Origin: CAVPPA01 sp050730755
GTDB taxonomy: Bacteria; Patescibacteriota; Saccharimonadia; Saccharimonadales; UBA4665
Length of the DNA stretch: 64,000 bases
Assembly: GCA_050730755.1 (NCBI GenBank)
Contig: JBOHNR010000002.1
Location: 1-64,000, forward strand
Direction: 5' to 3'
Made by a program: the position numbers and the translations under genes
Notes under the pieces: model-generated
What the model was told of the DNA's origin: nothing
Seen by the model: the letters and a program-made list of their open reading frames with translations, nothing else
The model's database searches: none
Shown: in pieces, positions 43,477 to 51,606 of the stretch
How positions within the stretch are numbered: the stretch's first letter is position 1
Layout of the letters: every line of letters begins with the position of its first letter

Positions 43477-45294
43477 ATGAATCCTAATTATCTTAAAACG
43501 AATAGAACGCCCCAAAATCAAAAGAACCCGTTTCTGGTATCTGTCTCTCGGGTACATATCGTGTACGTTATCTTGTTAGTAACCATAGTGCTGTTTGGAT
43601 TGAGGCTATTTTATGTTCAAATTGTTCGCTATGGCTATTATAAAAATGCAGCCTTAAGCGATCAACTTAAGGAATATGAAATTCCGGCAACTCGGGGCAT
43701 TATCGAGGGGCAGGACGGCAACTCTGTTGTGCCTATCGTCCTTAACCAGGAACTATATACGCTATATGCAGATCCGACGTTCATTAAAAATTCTGACCAA
43801 ATAGCGCTAAAAATTGTTTCCATTATAGGTGGTCAAGCCTCAAATTATGCTCAAGAAATGCGTACACCAAATACGCAGTACGTGATCCTTGCTAAAAAAT
43901 TAACAGTAACCCAAAACCAGAAGCTGCTTGCCCTTAACGTTCCTGGCTTGGGTACTCAAGGTCAAGATTACCGAAATTATCCCGATGGTAGCTTGGCTGC
44001 ACAGGTTTTGGGATTCGTCAACCCTAACGGTGAAGGGCAGTATGGACTAGAGCAAGCTGAGAACAACAAGTTATCTGGCACCCCAGGGCGAGTCAAGGCA
44101 GTCACAGATATTAACGGAATACCTTTGGCGGCAACAAAGGGTAATATTGAGACTTCTCCTAAAAATGGCGACAATATCGTCATGACAATTAATATACCAA
44201 TGCAGGCGCAAGTGGAGCAGATTCTCAAAAATGAATACAAGAATACCGATTCACAAGGACTGAGCGCCATAGTTGTGAACCCTAATACCGGTCAGATTGA
44301 TGCCATGGCAAATTACCCGACTTATGACCCGAGTAATTATCAAGATGTTACTAATCCAGCTCTTTATAAAAATGCAGCTGTTGATAATGCCATCGAACCG
44401 GGTTCTACTATGAAGACTCTAACGACTCCCGCCGCCCTTGACCAAGGAGTAATTAAACCTAACGAAACTTTTTATGATCCGGCTCATTGGGTGATTAACG
44501 GCTTTAATATCACTGATATTGAACAAGACGGGGGACCAAGAGAGCAAAGCATAGCTAGCATTTTGGCTCTTTCATTAAACACTGGAGCTACATGGATGCT
44601 AATGCAAATGAGCCAGCCTGGTGGAACTTCTATCAACCAACATGGCATAGATGCCTGGTATAACTATATGGTTAATCATTTCCGACTTGGTCAGTTGACA
44701 GGTGTTGAGCAAGGATATGAATCGCCAGGATACGTTCCACCTCCTAATATGGCTGATCCGAGCATTGATCTTACATACGCTAACACTGCCTTCGGCCAAG
44801 GTGTTACTGTCACAGCTTTACAGATGGCGGCGGCCTTCTCTAGCGTGCTTAACGGAGGGACTTATTATCAACCTACGCTTATTGATCAGGTCGTTAGTCC
44901 AAGTGGTAAGGTAGCAGTTAACCAGCCCAAAGTATTAGAGCGGCACACCGTCAAGAGCAACATAGGCAGCGAAATGATTCCGCTACTCGAAAATGTAGTT
45001 ACTACCTATTTTAATGAAGGATTTAGCTTCATGAACTTTCCTTCGAACTATATGGTTGGAGGTAAGACAGGCACTGCCCAAGTTGCTTCACCAAGTGGTG
45101 GTTACTACTCAAACATATTCAATGGTACGTATGTTGGCTTTGTAGGCGGGGATAAGCCCCAGTATGTTGTGGTTGTATTTAATATTAAGCCAAATGTGCC
45201 CGGCTACGCCGGCTCCTACGGAGGTCAGCCGGTCTTTGCAGACATCGCCCATATGTTAATAAATGATTCTTTTGTAGCGCCGAAGACTAACTGA
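43477..45294 (+). CDS. ftsI: Peptidoglycan transpeptidase FtsI/PBP2-class B
   Basis: 605 residues. An N-terminal membrane anchor (about 27-49), a dimerisation/pedestal domain (about 60-230) and a transpeptidase domain with all three motifs: STMK (Ser310-Lys313), SLN (366-368) and KTG (530-532). It cross-links septal peptidoglycan, working with FtsW. Position in the dcw cluster favours FtsI. There are no PASTA repeats at the C-terminus. Confidence 0.94.
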   Translation: MNPNYLKTNRTPQNQKNPFLVSVSRVHIVYVILLVTIVLFGLRLFYVQIVRYGYYKNAALSDQLKEYEIPATRGIIEGQDGNSVVPIVLNQELYTLYADPTFIKNSDQIALKIVSIIGGQASNYAQEMRTPNTQYVILAKKLTVTQNQKLLALNVPGLGTQGQDYRNYPDGSLAAQVLGFVNPNGEGQYGLEQAENNKLSGTPGRVKAVTDINGIPLAATKGNIETSPKNGDNIVMTINIPMQAQVEQILKNEYKNTDSQGLSAIVVNPNTGQIDAMANYPTYDPSNYQDVTNPALYKNAAVDNAIEPGSTMKTLTTPAALDQGVIKPNETFYDPAHWVINGFNITDIEQDGGPREQSIASILALSLNTGATWMLMQMSQPGGTSINQHGIDAWYNYMVNHFRLGQLTGVEQGYESPGYVPPPNMADPSIDLTYANTAFGQGVTVTALQMAAAFSSVLNGGTYYQPTLIDQVVSPSGKVAVNQPKVLERHTVKSNIGSEMIPLLENVVTTYFNEGFSFMNFPSNYMVGGKTGTAQVASPSGGYYSNIFNGTYVGFVGGDKPQYVVVVFNIKPNVPGYAGSYGGQPVFADIAHMLINDSFVAPKTN

Positions 45295-45300
45295 TAGTGG

Positions 45301-45306
45301 TATAAT
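45301..45306 (+). promoter_or_regulatory. -10 box before mraY
   Basis: TATAAT 24 nt before the mraY ATG, giving a predicted leader of about 17 nt with a weak AAGAAG SD; probably a secondary promoter inside the dcw cluster. Confidence 0.45.
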
Positions 45307-45330
45307 TATAAGAAGAAACAAAAAATAAAC

Positions 45331-46389
45331 ATGGTCAAAAATTTTATTATGCCAACTGACTCGTTGCACGTCGTAATTCTTGATAGCACACTGGTACACG
45401 TTCTAGTGTTAGGAACTTTGGGCTTCGTGGTCAGTATGCTTTTGACACCACTTTATACCACATTAGCCTATCGCTGGCAGTGGTGGAAACGGCAACGAGT
45501 TGAGGCTTGGAATGGAGAAGCGGCATCTGTCTATAATCAACTTCACGCTGAGAAGCATAAAAGAAATATCCCGACAATGGCCGGACTTATCTTTATTATC
45601 TCAATTGCCCTTATTACTCTAATATTCAATTTACACCGTAGCGAAACTTGGCTACCGTTAGCTGGTATGGTCGCGGCTGGATTTATAGGATTAATTGATG
45701 ACCTTATTAATATTCGCGGCACGAATGGCATAGCTGGCTTAAGAGCCAAAACAAAATTTGGTCTTTATAGCCTGGTTGCTTTGTGTGGCGGCTGGTGGTT
45801 TTACTCCAAGCTAGGCGTAACCCATGTTTATATACCTGGATTTCACCAAGTTTATATTGGAATATTTGTAATATTATTGTTTTGGCTGGTAGTGATTGCG
45901 ACGGCTAATTCAGTTAATATTACAGATGGGCTTGACGGCCTGGCTGGCGGTCTACTAGCTTCATCGTTTGCGGTTTATGCAATTATATGTACGGTTGAAG
46001 GCGATTATGCATTAGCGGCATTCTGTATGACTGCTGTCGGTGCTCTTCTAAGCTACACATGGTTTAATATTTTTCCGGCGCGATTTTTCATGGGAGATGT
46101 GGGTGCCTTTGCTCTTGGAACGGCACTTGGAATTATAGCTATGCAAACTAACACCATATATGCCTTACCGTTAATCGGTGCGGTATACGTTATTGAAACA
46201 GGGTCAGTTCTTGTTAACAGGGCTTCTCGGAAGCTGAGACACGGCAAGAGGGTGTTTCGCTCATCTCCACTGCATCATCACTTTGAAGCTATCGGCTGGC
46301 CAGAAACAAAAGTCACAATGCGATTCTGGGTGCTAGGGCAGGTTGCAGGCACCTTAGGCTTGGTGCTCTTCCTTATTGGGAAATATTAA
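45331..46389 (+). CDS. mraY: Phospho-N-acetylmuramoyl-pentapeptide transferase
   Basis: 352 residues, about 10 membrane segments. It attaches the UDP-MurNAc-pentapeptide to undecaprenyl phosphate to make lipid I. Motifs: NIPTMAGLIFI, GLIDDLINI with the catalytic-site Asp pair, NSVNITDGLDGLAGGL, FMGDVGAFALG and the HHHFEAIGWPE loop. The next gene, ftsW, is 6 nt downstream. Confidence 0.95.
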   Translation: MVKNFIMPTDSLHVVILDSTLVHVLVLGTLGFVVSMLLTPLYTTLAYRWQWWKRQRVEAWNGEAASVYNQLHAEKHKRNIPTMAGLIFIISIALITLIFNLHRSETWLPLAGMVAAGFIGLIDDLINIRGTNGIAGLRAKTKFGLYSLVALCGGWWFYSKLGVTHVYIPGFHQVYIGIFVILLFWLVVIATANSVNITDGLDGLAGGLLASSFAVYAIICTVEGDYALAAFCMTAVGALLSYTWFNIFPARFFMGDVGAFALGTALGIIAMQTNTIYALPLIGAVYVIETGSVLVNRASRKLRHGKRVFRSSPLHHHFEAIGWPETKVTMRFWVLGQVAGTLGLVLFLIGKY

Positions 46390-46394
46390 CAAAT

Positions 46395-47687
46395 ATGTTT
46401 TCAGACCTTCTGACAAAAATTAAGTTAGCCTCTTTTACAGCCCCGACACCCTATCCTAGTTTTGGTTCTAAAGAGTTGGTGTCGTTCGGCCGGCGGCATC
46501 GGCCAGACTATTGGCTAGTAGCACTTTGTATTATCTTGTTAACGATCGGGCTAGTTGTAATTTTTTCAATCAGTCCTGCTATGAGCGAGGTCTACCATAT
46601 TAGCAATAATTATTATGTTGAAAAGCAGCTTCTGGCAATCCTGCTTGGTCTGATAGCATTTATCGTAGCTGCTAAGATACCCCTCACAACCTGGATAAGA
46701 TTCGTTAAACCACTAATCATCATAGCTGTTGGAGCGACATTACTAGCCGTTATTATGCCTGTTAATCCTAGCTATCCGGCTCACCGCTGGGTACGGCTCG
46801 GAAGTTTCTCCTTTCAGTCGGTCGAATTTTTAAAATTTGTGCTGATCATATGGCTAGCGAAACTGTTAGCTGAAAATATTATAAAGGGATCAATTAAGAA
46901 TGTTCAGCAGACTTTAAAACCGATTATTATAGTGTTAGTTGCTGTTGGCGTTGTAGTAGCGGGAATTCAAAGCGACCTTGGCTCTATGGGCGTTATAGTC
47001 GTAATAATAGGCATCATGTTATTTATTGCCGGCGTGCCTCTAAAAAAAATAGCTATGATTATCGGAATAATAACTATTGGTTTAATTTTATCAATCGCTG
47101 TCATTCCTTATCGACGCGAGCGATTAATGACTTTTTTGAATCCAACGTCTAACTGCCAAGCGGAAAATTACCAGGCTTGCCAAGCTGTCATTGGCGTAGG
47201 ATCGGGTGGTATGGCTGGTCTTGGTCTAGGCAACAGTGTCCAAGCCTATGGCTATCTGCCCGAATCTGTTAATGACTCAATTTTTGCGATTTATGCAGAA
47301 AAATTTGGCTTCATTGGCTCAGTCATACTACTTGCTCTTTTCGTTGGTCTATTTGCCCGTATAAAAAGTGTTGCCGAACATGCCCCAGATGATTTTAGCC
47401 GACTGATTGTGATTGGTATATTAAGTTGGCTGAGCGTCCAAACACTTATTAATGTCGGGGCAATGATCGGCGTTTTGCCGTTGAAAGGAATAACATTACC
47501 TTTCATTAGCTACGGGGGAACAAGTATTGTGTTCGCTCTCGCAGCTGTTGGTTTAGTATTTCAGGTATCAGCTTACACAACCAGAGTGTCAGCAGTAAGT
47601 CAAAGTAATAGAGGGTTAAGTCATGACAATAGTTCTGACCGGCGGCGGTTCGGGGGGGCATATCACCCCAATCCTAGCAATAGCTGA
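46395..47687 (+). CDS. ftsW: Lipid II polymerase/division protein FtsW (SEDS)
   Basis: 430 residues, about 10 membrane segments, SEDS family. Conserved segments include HRWVRLGSFSFQSVEFLK, QSDLGSMGVI with the key Asp, and FISYGGTSIV near the C-terminus. It polymerises lipid II with FtsI. The last 22 codons overlap the start of murG by 65 bp, an unusually long overlap. Confidence 0.95.
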   Translation: MFSDLLTKIKLASFTAPTPYPSFGSKELVSFGRRHRPDYWLVALCIILLTIGLVVIFSISPAMSEVYHISNNYYVEKQLLAILLGLIAFIVAAKIPLTTWIRFVKPLIIIAVGATLLAVIMPVNPSYPAHRWVRLGSFSFQSVEFLKFVLIIWLAKLLAENIIKGSIKNVQQTLKPIIIVLVAVGVVVAGIQSDLGSMGVIVVIIGIMLFIAGVPLKKIAMIIGIITIGLILSIAVIPYRRERLMTFLNPTSNCQAENYQACQAVIGVGSGGMAGLGLGNSVQAYGYLPESVNDSIFAIYAEKFGFIGSVILLALFVGLFARIKSVAEHAPDDFSRLIVIGILSWLSVQTLINVGAMIGVLPLKGITLPFISYGGTSIVFALAAVGLVFQVSAYTTRVSAVSQSNRGLSHDNSSDRRRFGGAYHPNPSNS

Positions 47688-48795
47688 TGAGCTAAAGCGA
47701 CTAAGGCCGGACATCCGAATTGTATACATCGGTCAAAGGGGCGATAAACTTGGCGATTTACCCAAGCAAGACCCAAATATTGATTTGGTACTAAGTGTTC
47801 GAGCAGGGAAGTTTCGCCGTTATCATGGAGAAGGCTTTAATCAGATAGTGGATTTAAAGACAATATTAAAAAATGTGCGCGATTTTATGTATGTTTTTAT
47901 TGGAGTTTTTCAGAGCTGGTTAATTTTTAAAAAATTGAAGCCAAATTGTGTTTTTATTAAGGGCGGGTTTGTCGGTGTTCCTGTTGGCCTAGCCGCCGCC
48001 AGCCAAAAGATCCCTTATGTTACACATGACTCCGATGCTTTGCCCGGTCTTGCTAATCGAATTATTGCCCGGTGGGCAGCAGTTCATACTGTTGCTCTGC
48101 CTAAAGAGGTTTATAATTATCCATTAGCCAAAACAGTTACCGTTGGCGTACCGATACACTCAAATTTTCAGTTTGTTTCTCCAGCGTCCCAGGCAAAATA
48201 CCGAAACGAGATAGGGCTAGGTGAATACCGAAAAATTATTCTAGTTACAGGTGGCGGTCTTGGTGCAAGGCGTTTAAATGAGGCAGTAGCGGCAATTATG
48301 CCTTCGCTCCTTAAGAGGAATAAAGATCTAGCCGTAGTTCATACCGTTGGTAGGGGCAATGAATTAGCTACCAATAAGATATATCAACATAATCTTGATG
48401 CCGTGGACCTGAAAAAAGTTAAAGTTGAGGGTTATTTGACTGATTTATATAGATATAGCGCTGCCGCAGACGTTATTGTAGCTAGGGCAGGAGCCACAAA
48501 TCTTGCCGAGTTTGCTAGCCAAGCTAAAGCATGCGTTATTGTGCCCAACCCGCAGTTAACAGGCGGTCATCAGCTAAAGAACGCGGCTTATTTAGCTGAG
48601 AAAGAAGCCATTGAAATTGTTACGGAGCAAGATATAGTGCGAGATAATAGCAAACTTGAACATGCCATACAGAGACTCTTAGGCGATGAAGACTTGCGTT
48701 CTAAACTTGGTAAAAACTTATCGGCATTTGCGAACTCAAACTCTGCAAATCAGCTAGCTAGGATACTTTTAAATCAGATGACCGAGAAAACTTAG
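47623..48795 (+). CDS. murG: Lipid II synthase MurG
   Basis: 390 residues, GT28 family with two Rossmann domains. It adds GlcNAc from UDP-GlcNAc to lipid I. The N-terminal G loop is LTGGGSGGHITP; the C-terminal domain has VTGGGLGARRLNEAV and the binding motif ARAGATNLAEFA. The start at 47623 is fixed by this G loop even though it lies inside ftsW. Confidence 0.95.
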   Translation: MTIVLTGGGSGGHITPILAIADELKRLRPDIRIVYIGQRGDKLGDLPKQDPNIDLVLSVRAGKFRRYHGEGFNQIVDLKTILKNVRDFMYVFIGVFQSWLIFKKLKPNCVFIKGGFVGVPVGLAAASQKIPYVTHDSDALPGLANRIIARWAAVHTVALPKEVYNYPLAKTVTVGVPIHSNFQFVSPASQAKYRNEIGLGEYRKIILVTGGGLGARRLNEAVAAIMPSLLKRNKDLAVVHTVGRGNELATNKIYQHNLDAVDLKKVKVEGYLTDLYRYSAAADVIVARAGATNLAEFASQAKACVIVPNPQLTGGHQLKNAAYLAEKEAIEIVTEQDIVRDNSKLEHAIQRLLGDEDLRSKLGKNLSAFANSNSANQLARILLNQMTEKT

Positions 48796-48807
48796 CTTGG
48801 GTATATT

Positions 48808-49746
48808 ATGTTACGGTTTAGGAAAAGCAAAGAAAAACAAATAACTGATATATCCGCTACCAGGCGATCAATAAGACCACAAAAAACAACCCCAAATATC
48901 TTTGCCTATCATTCAAATCGATCATCAGAGACTATTACGCATGGCCGTCATCAGTTGAAAGATACCATAAATACTAAAGTTGCGTCAAAAATCGGCTCAT
49001 ATATTATTCAACGTTTTGGATTATTGATCTTAATATTAGTAGTAATTGTCAGCTTAATTAATGTTTTGCTTGTTGCGCCCAGGCCTAAGATAGTATTGAT
49101 AAACCCAAACCAAGTTGGATTTTTGCATAGTACGTCTGTTTACGAACAAGCCGCGCAAAAATTACTCTCGGGATCACTAAGCAATGATAATAAGATTACA
49201 ATCAATACAGCATCGATCAGTAGTTCGCTTCAAAAACAATTTCCTGAGCTAACAACTATCATAATCAAGCTGCCCTTGGTCGGGCAGCAGCCGGCAATAT
49301 ACCTAGGTCATGCCACGGCATTACTGGCTTTGTTTACGGCCACAAATATATACGTTGTCGATAGCGGAGGACGGGTACTCGGGAACACGGATGCTGCAAA
49401 TATTAATACTCTTCATCTTATAGAAATCCAGGATAATAATGTCAGCAATCTCAAAGTTGGTCAGCTTATCCTATCGGCAAATACAATATCGTTTATTCAG
49501 ACGGTTATATTCCAAGTGCAACAAAAAAACCTAGTCATTTCCCATCTTGTCTTACCGGCAGGCGAGAGCGAACTAGATATGTTTGCAACTGGTCAGAGCT
49601 ATTATGTTAAATTTAACCTAAACAACAATGACCCGACAGAGCAGGTGGGTACATTCATAGCCGTCCGGCATAATTTACAAGAGCGTGGTATTACGCCAAG
49701 TCAGTATATTGACGTTCGTGTTGATGGCAGAGCATATTATAAATAA
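48808..49746 (+). CDS. ftsQ: FtsQ/DivIB-type division protein
   Basis: 312 residues: a basic cytoplasmic region of about 70 residues, one membrane segment (about 72-93), a POTRA-like domain (about 95-170) and a beta domain ending in YIDVRVDGRAYYK, which matches the FtsQ C-terminal signature. It would link FtsL/FtsB to the divisome. It closes the cluster; ftsA and ftsZ do not follow. Confidence 0.85.
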   Translation: MLRFRKSKEKQITDISATRRSIRPQKTTPNIFAYHSNRSSETITHGRHQLKDTINTKVASKIGSYIIQRFGLLILILVVIVSLINVLLVAPRPKIVLINPNQVGFLHSTSVYEQAAQKLLSGSLSNDNKITINTASISSSLQKQFPELTTIIIKLPLVGQQPAIYLGHATALLALFTATNIYVVDSGGRVLGNTDAANINTLHLIEIQDNNVSNLKVGQLILSANTISFIQTVIFQVQQKNLVISHLVLPAGESELDMFATGQSYYVKFNLNNNDPTEQVGTFIAVRHNLQERGITPSQYIDVRVDGRAYYK

Positions 49747-49883
49747 GACCACTGCTATCGCTCTGCCCTTGATGTTCGTAAAACGTTCATATTGTATAAA
49801 CAATCTCATAATTGAAAAAAACTATACTAATATATCTTAATTCATAAAAGTCAAACATTATAAGAAAGGGAGGTAGCAGAGAA

Positions 49884-50015
49884 TTGTTAGAAAAATTTAA
49901 CCAGAATAGTCAAAAAGCGAGTTTTCACGATATAGCTGTGGATAAGTCAAATAGTGACTTTTTACACTTAATTAAAGAAAGCACAGTTCTTGGAGACCAG
50001 CAGATACGCCTATAG
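49884..50015 (+). CDS. Possible 43-residue protein after ftsQ
   Basis: TTG at 49884 follows one of the best SDs in the window (AAGAAAGGGAGGT, about 9 nt spacing) and opens 43 codons, soluble and polar (MLEKFNQNSQKASF at the start). TATACT at 49823-49828 could be its -10. No homology is recognised. The consensus DnaA box 49937-49945 lies inside it. The rest of the 620-bp gap (49747-50366) shows only the hairpin at 50076 and AT-rich DNA. Confidence 0.4.
   Translation: MLEKFNQNSQKASFHDIAVDKSNSDFLHLIKESTVLGDQQIRL
49937..49945 (-). promoter_or_regulatory. Consensus DnaA box after ftsQ
   Basis: TGTGGATAA (TTATCCACA on the minus strand) in the gap after the dcw cluster. Single site; an origin is not indicated. 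Confidence 0.35.
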
Positions 50016-50075
50016 CTAGAGCATAAAGAAGCGTAAGTATGAAGTTAAAGCCGCTTTGATAGCGTTAGCTATAAA

Positions 50076-50093
50076 ATCCCCTGCCTAGGGGAT
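50076..50093 (+). terminator. Possible terminator after the dcw cluster
   Basis: A 7-bp stem ATCCCCT/AGGGGAT with a 4-nt GCCT loop, followed by GGGTGTTTCTGT. The T run is weak, so termination efficiency is uncertain. It is the best candidate end for the mraZ-ftsQ transcript. Confidence 0.4.
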
Positions 50094-50366
50094 GGGTGTT
50101 TCTGTCATGCTATATGGATATATAAAGGTCGCAAAATATACATTGTACGACATGACATGCATACTACGATTGACCCACTCACCCAGCTTTATATATTTAT
50201 ATAATCCTTTGTTTTAGATATTTGTTTTGTTCTATTACCTGCAGCCCCTACTTAATATTTTAAAATAGCTTAATAGACATTATTTCGTACCTGCTCGCTC
50301 GCTAAGCCAGTTTCAATGAGTGTTCGCAAAATGTTTAACTATATTAATTTTTCTTAATTTAGTGTT

Positions 50367-51428
50367 TTATTTCTTGGCTGGGAGTGGCTCTGTCAATGAA
50401 TAAGTAGCTTTAGCAACACGCTTAAATTGAGGTTTACCTTGCAAATTTAAGAGAACAGTAGTCTCTTTTACGTAACGCGTTTTCAGTACTTGTTTGACAA
50501 TCTCGTCTCGGTGCAAGGGAGTTTTTGCTTTTTTAAGTACTTGAGCAATAATGTCAGCCACTGTACCTTTTTCGTAGCCCCATTCTTTTAATGCATAAAT
50601 ACCGCGCCCGATTAACACAAAGCGTCCGTCTTTTATAAGTTCATTATGAATGGCTTGTGTGGTAACATCTTTGCGCTTAAACTCTGATTTTTTGATAGCA
50701 TCAGATATCTCATTAAAATGCATATGTTTGCCGCTTTGGTATAAAATAACATAAATCTTGTCGCGTATGTTTTTAGGATTTACTGTAGGCCATTTTGTTA
50801 ACCCCCAAGTATCGTTCAGGGTAGCCAGATGCTTAGAAGTAGTAGCCAGTGCCCGGGCTTGATTAGGGTCCTTGATACCTGCTCGATCAGCGATTTCCTT
50901 AATTGGTTTTGCTTCGCCGATTTCTTTAACGGCCACGATTATTTTAGAAACTAATTTTTTCGTCTGATTCTCGCCATGCATGGACTTGACGCAAACGCTA
51001 CGATAATAATCATTGTCCTCGTCGATAACTATAAGTGCCGGGCAAAGCTGAGCTAGAAAGGCCAGTCTAGACTGCTCTTCCCTTGTATTTTCAGCAACAA
51101 GTTTATCGCTAAGATCGCTTAACCGTGCAGCTCCGCCAAGCGTTTGGAGTTCCGATAAAATACGAGGTTGTATATCTGTTATATGAGGCACAGTCCCCTG
51201 CTCAGCGGCAGCTCGAAGCTTTGTCATAACTGATTTCTCTAGCTGACGAACACGCTCTCGGGTAATACCCAAAAACTCACCAATTTGTTCCAAAGTCTCC
51301 CGGCGCTCAAAAATACCATAGCGGCGGGTTATAATCTCGCGTTCACGCTCGCGGTCAATGATGGCCACAAGGATGTCATTGGTAATTGGTTGAGTTTGAA
51401 GAGGAGTTACTGTTGACTGTTTGGCCAT
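50367..51428 (-). CDS. Sigma-region-4 plus HARE-HTH-like transcription regulator
   Basis: 353 residues. The N-terminus (about 25-75) holds a clear sigma70 region 4 helix-turn-helix, TLEQIGEFLGITRERVRQLE, but no region 2 or 3 follows or precedes it. The C-terminal half has two winged-helix repeats resembling HARE-HTH (FNEISDAI and LHRDEIVKQVL, with the RGIYALKEWGY wing), as in the RNA polymerase delta subunit. This is not a complete sigma factor; it probably contacts RNA polymerase and DNA as an accessory factor. Confidence 0.8.
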   Translation of the reverse strand: MAKQSTVTPLQTQPITNDILVAIIDREREREIITRRYGIFERRETLEQIGEFLGITRERVRQLEKSVMTKLRAAAEQGTVPHITDIQPRILSELQTLGGAARLSDLSDKLVAENTREEQSRLAFLAQLCPALIVIDEDNDYYRSVCVKSMHGENQTKKLVSKIIVAVKEIGEAKPIKEIADRAGIKDPNQARALATTSKHLATLNDTWGLTKWPTVNPKNIRDKIYVILYQSGKHMHFNEISDAIKKSEFKRKDVTTQAIHNELIKDGRFVLIGRGIYALKEWGYEKGTVADIIAQVLKKAKTPLHRDEIVKQVLKTRYVKETTVLLNLQGKPQFKRVAKATYSLTEPLPAKK

Positions 51429-51606
51429 CCCAAATTCCTATCTTAAGGTATAAACTTATATAATTATAAAACTTAAACTTTATAAAGTCAAGACCTTCAC
51501 CCCTTAGCTTCTATACAGACTTATTGTATCACGAAAATGACACCAATGTCGACAATGTGTTGTGCAATATGTACCCTTTGCACTCGAGGGATTGCAAAAA
51601 TTTAGG

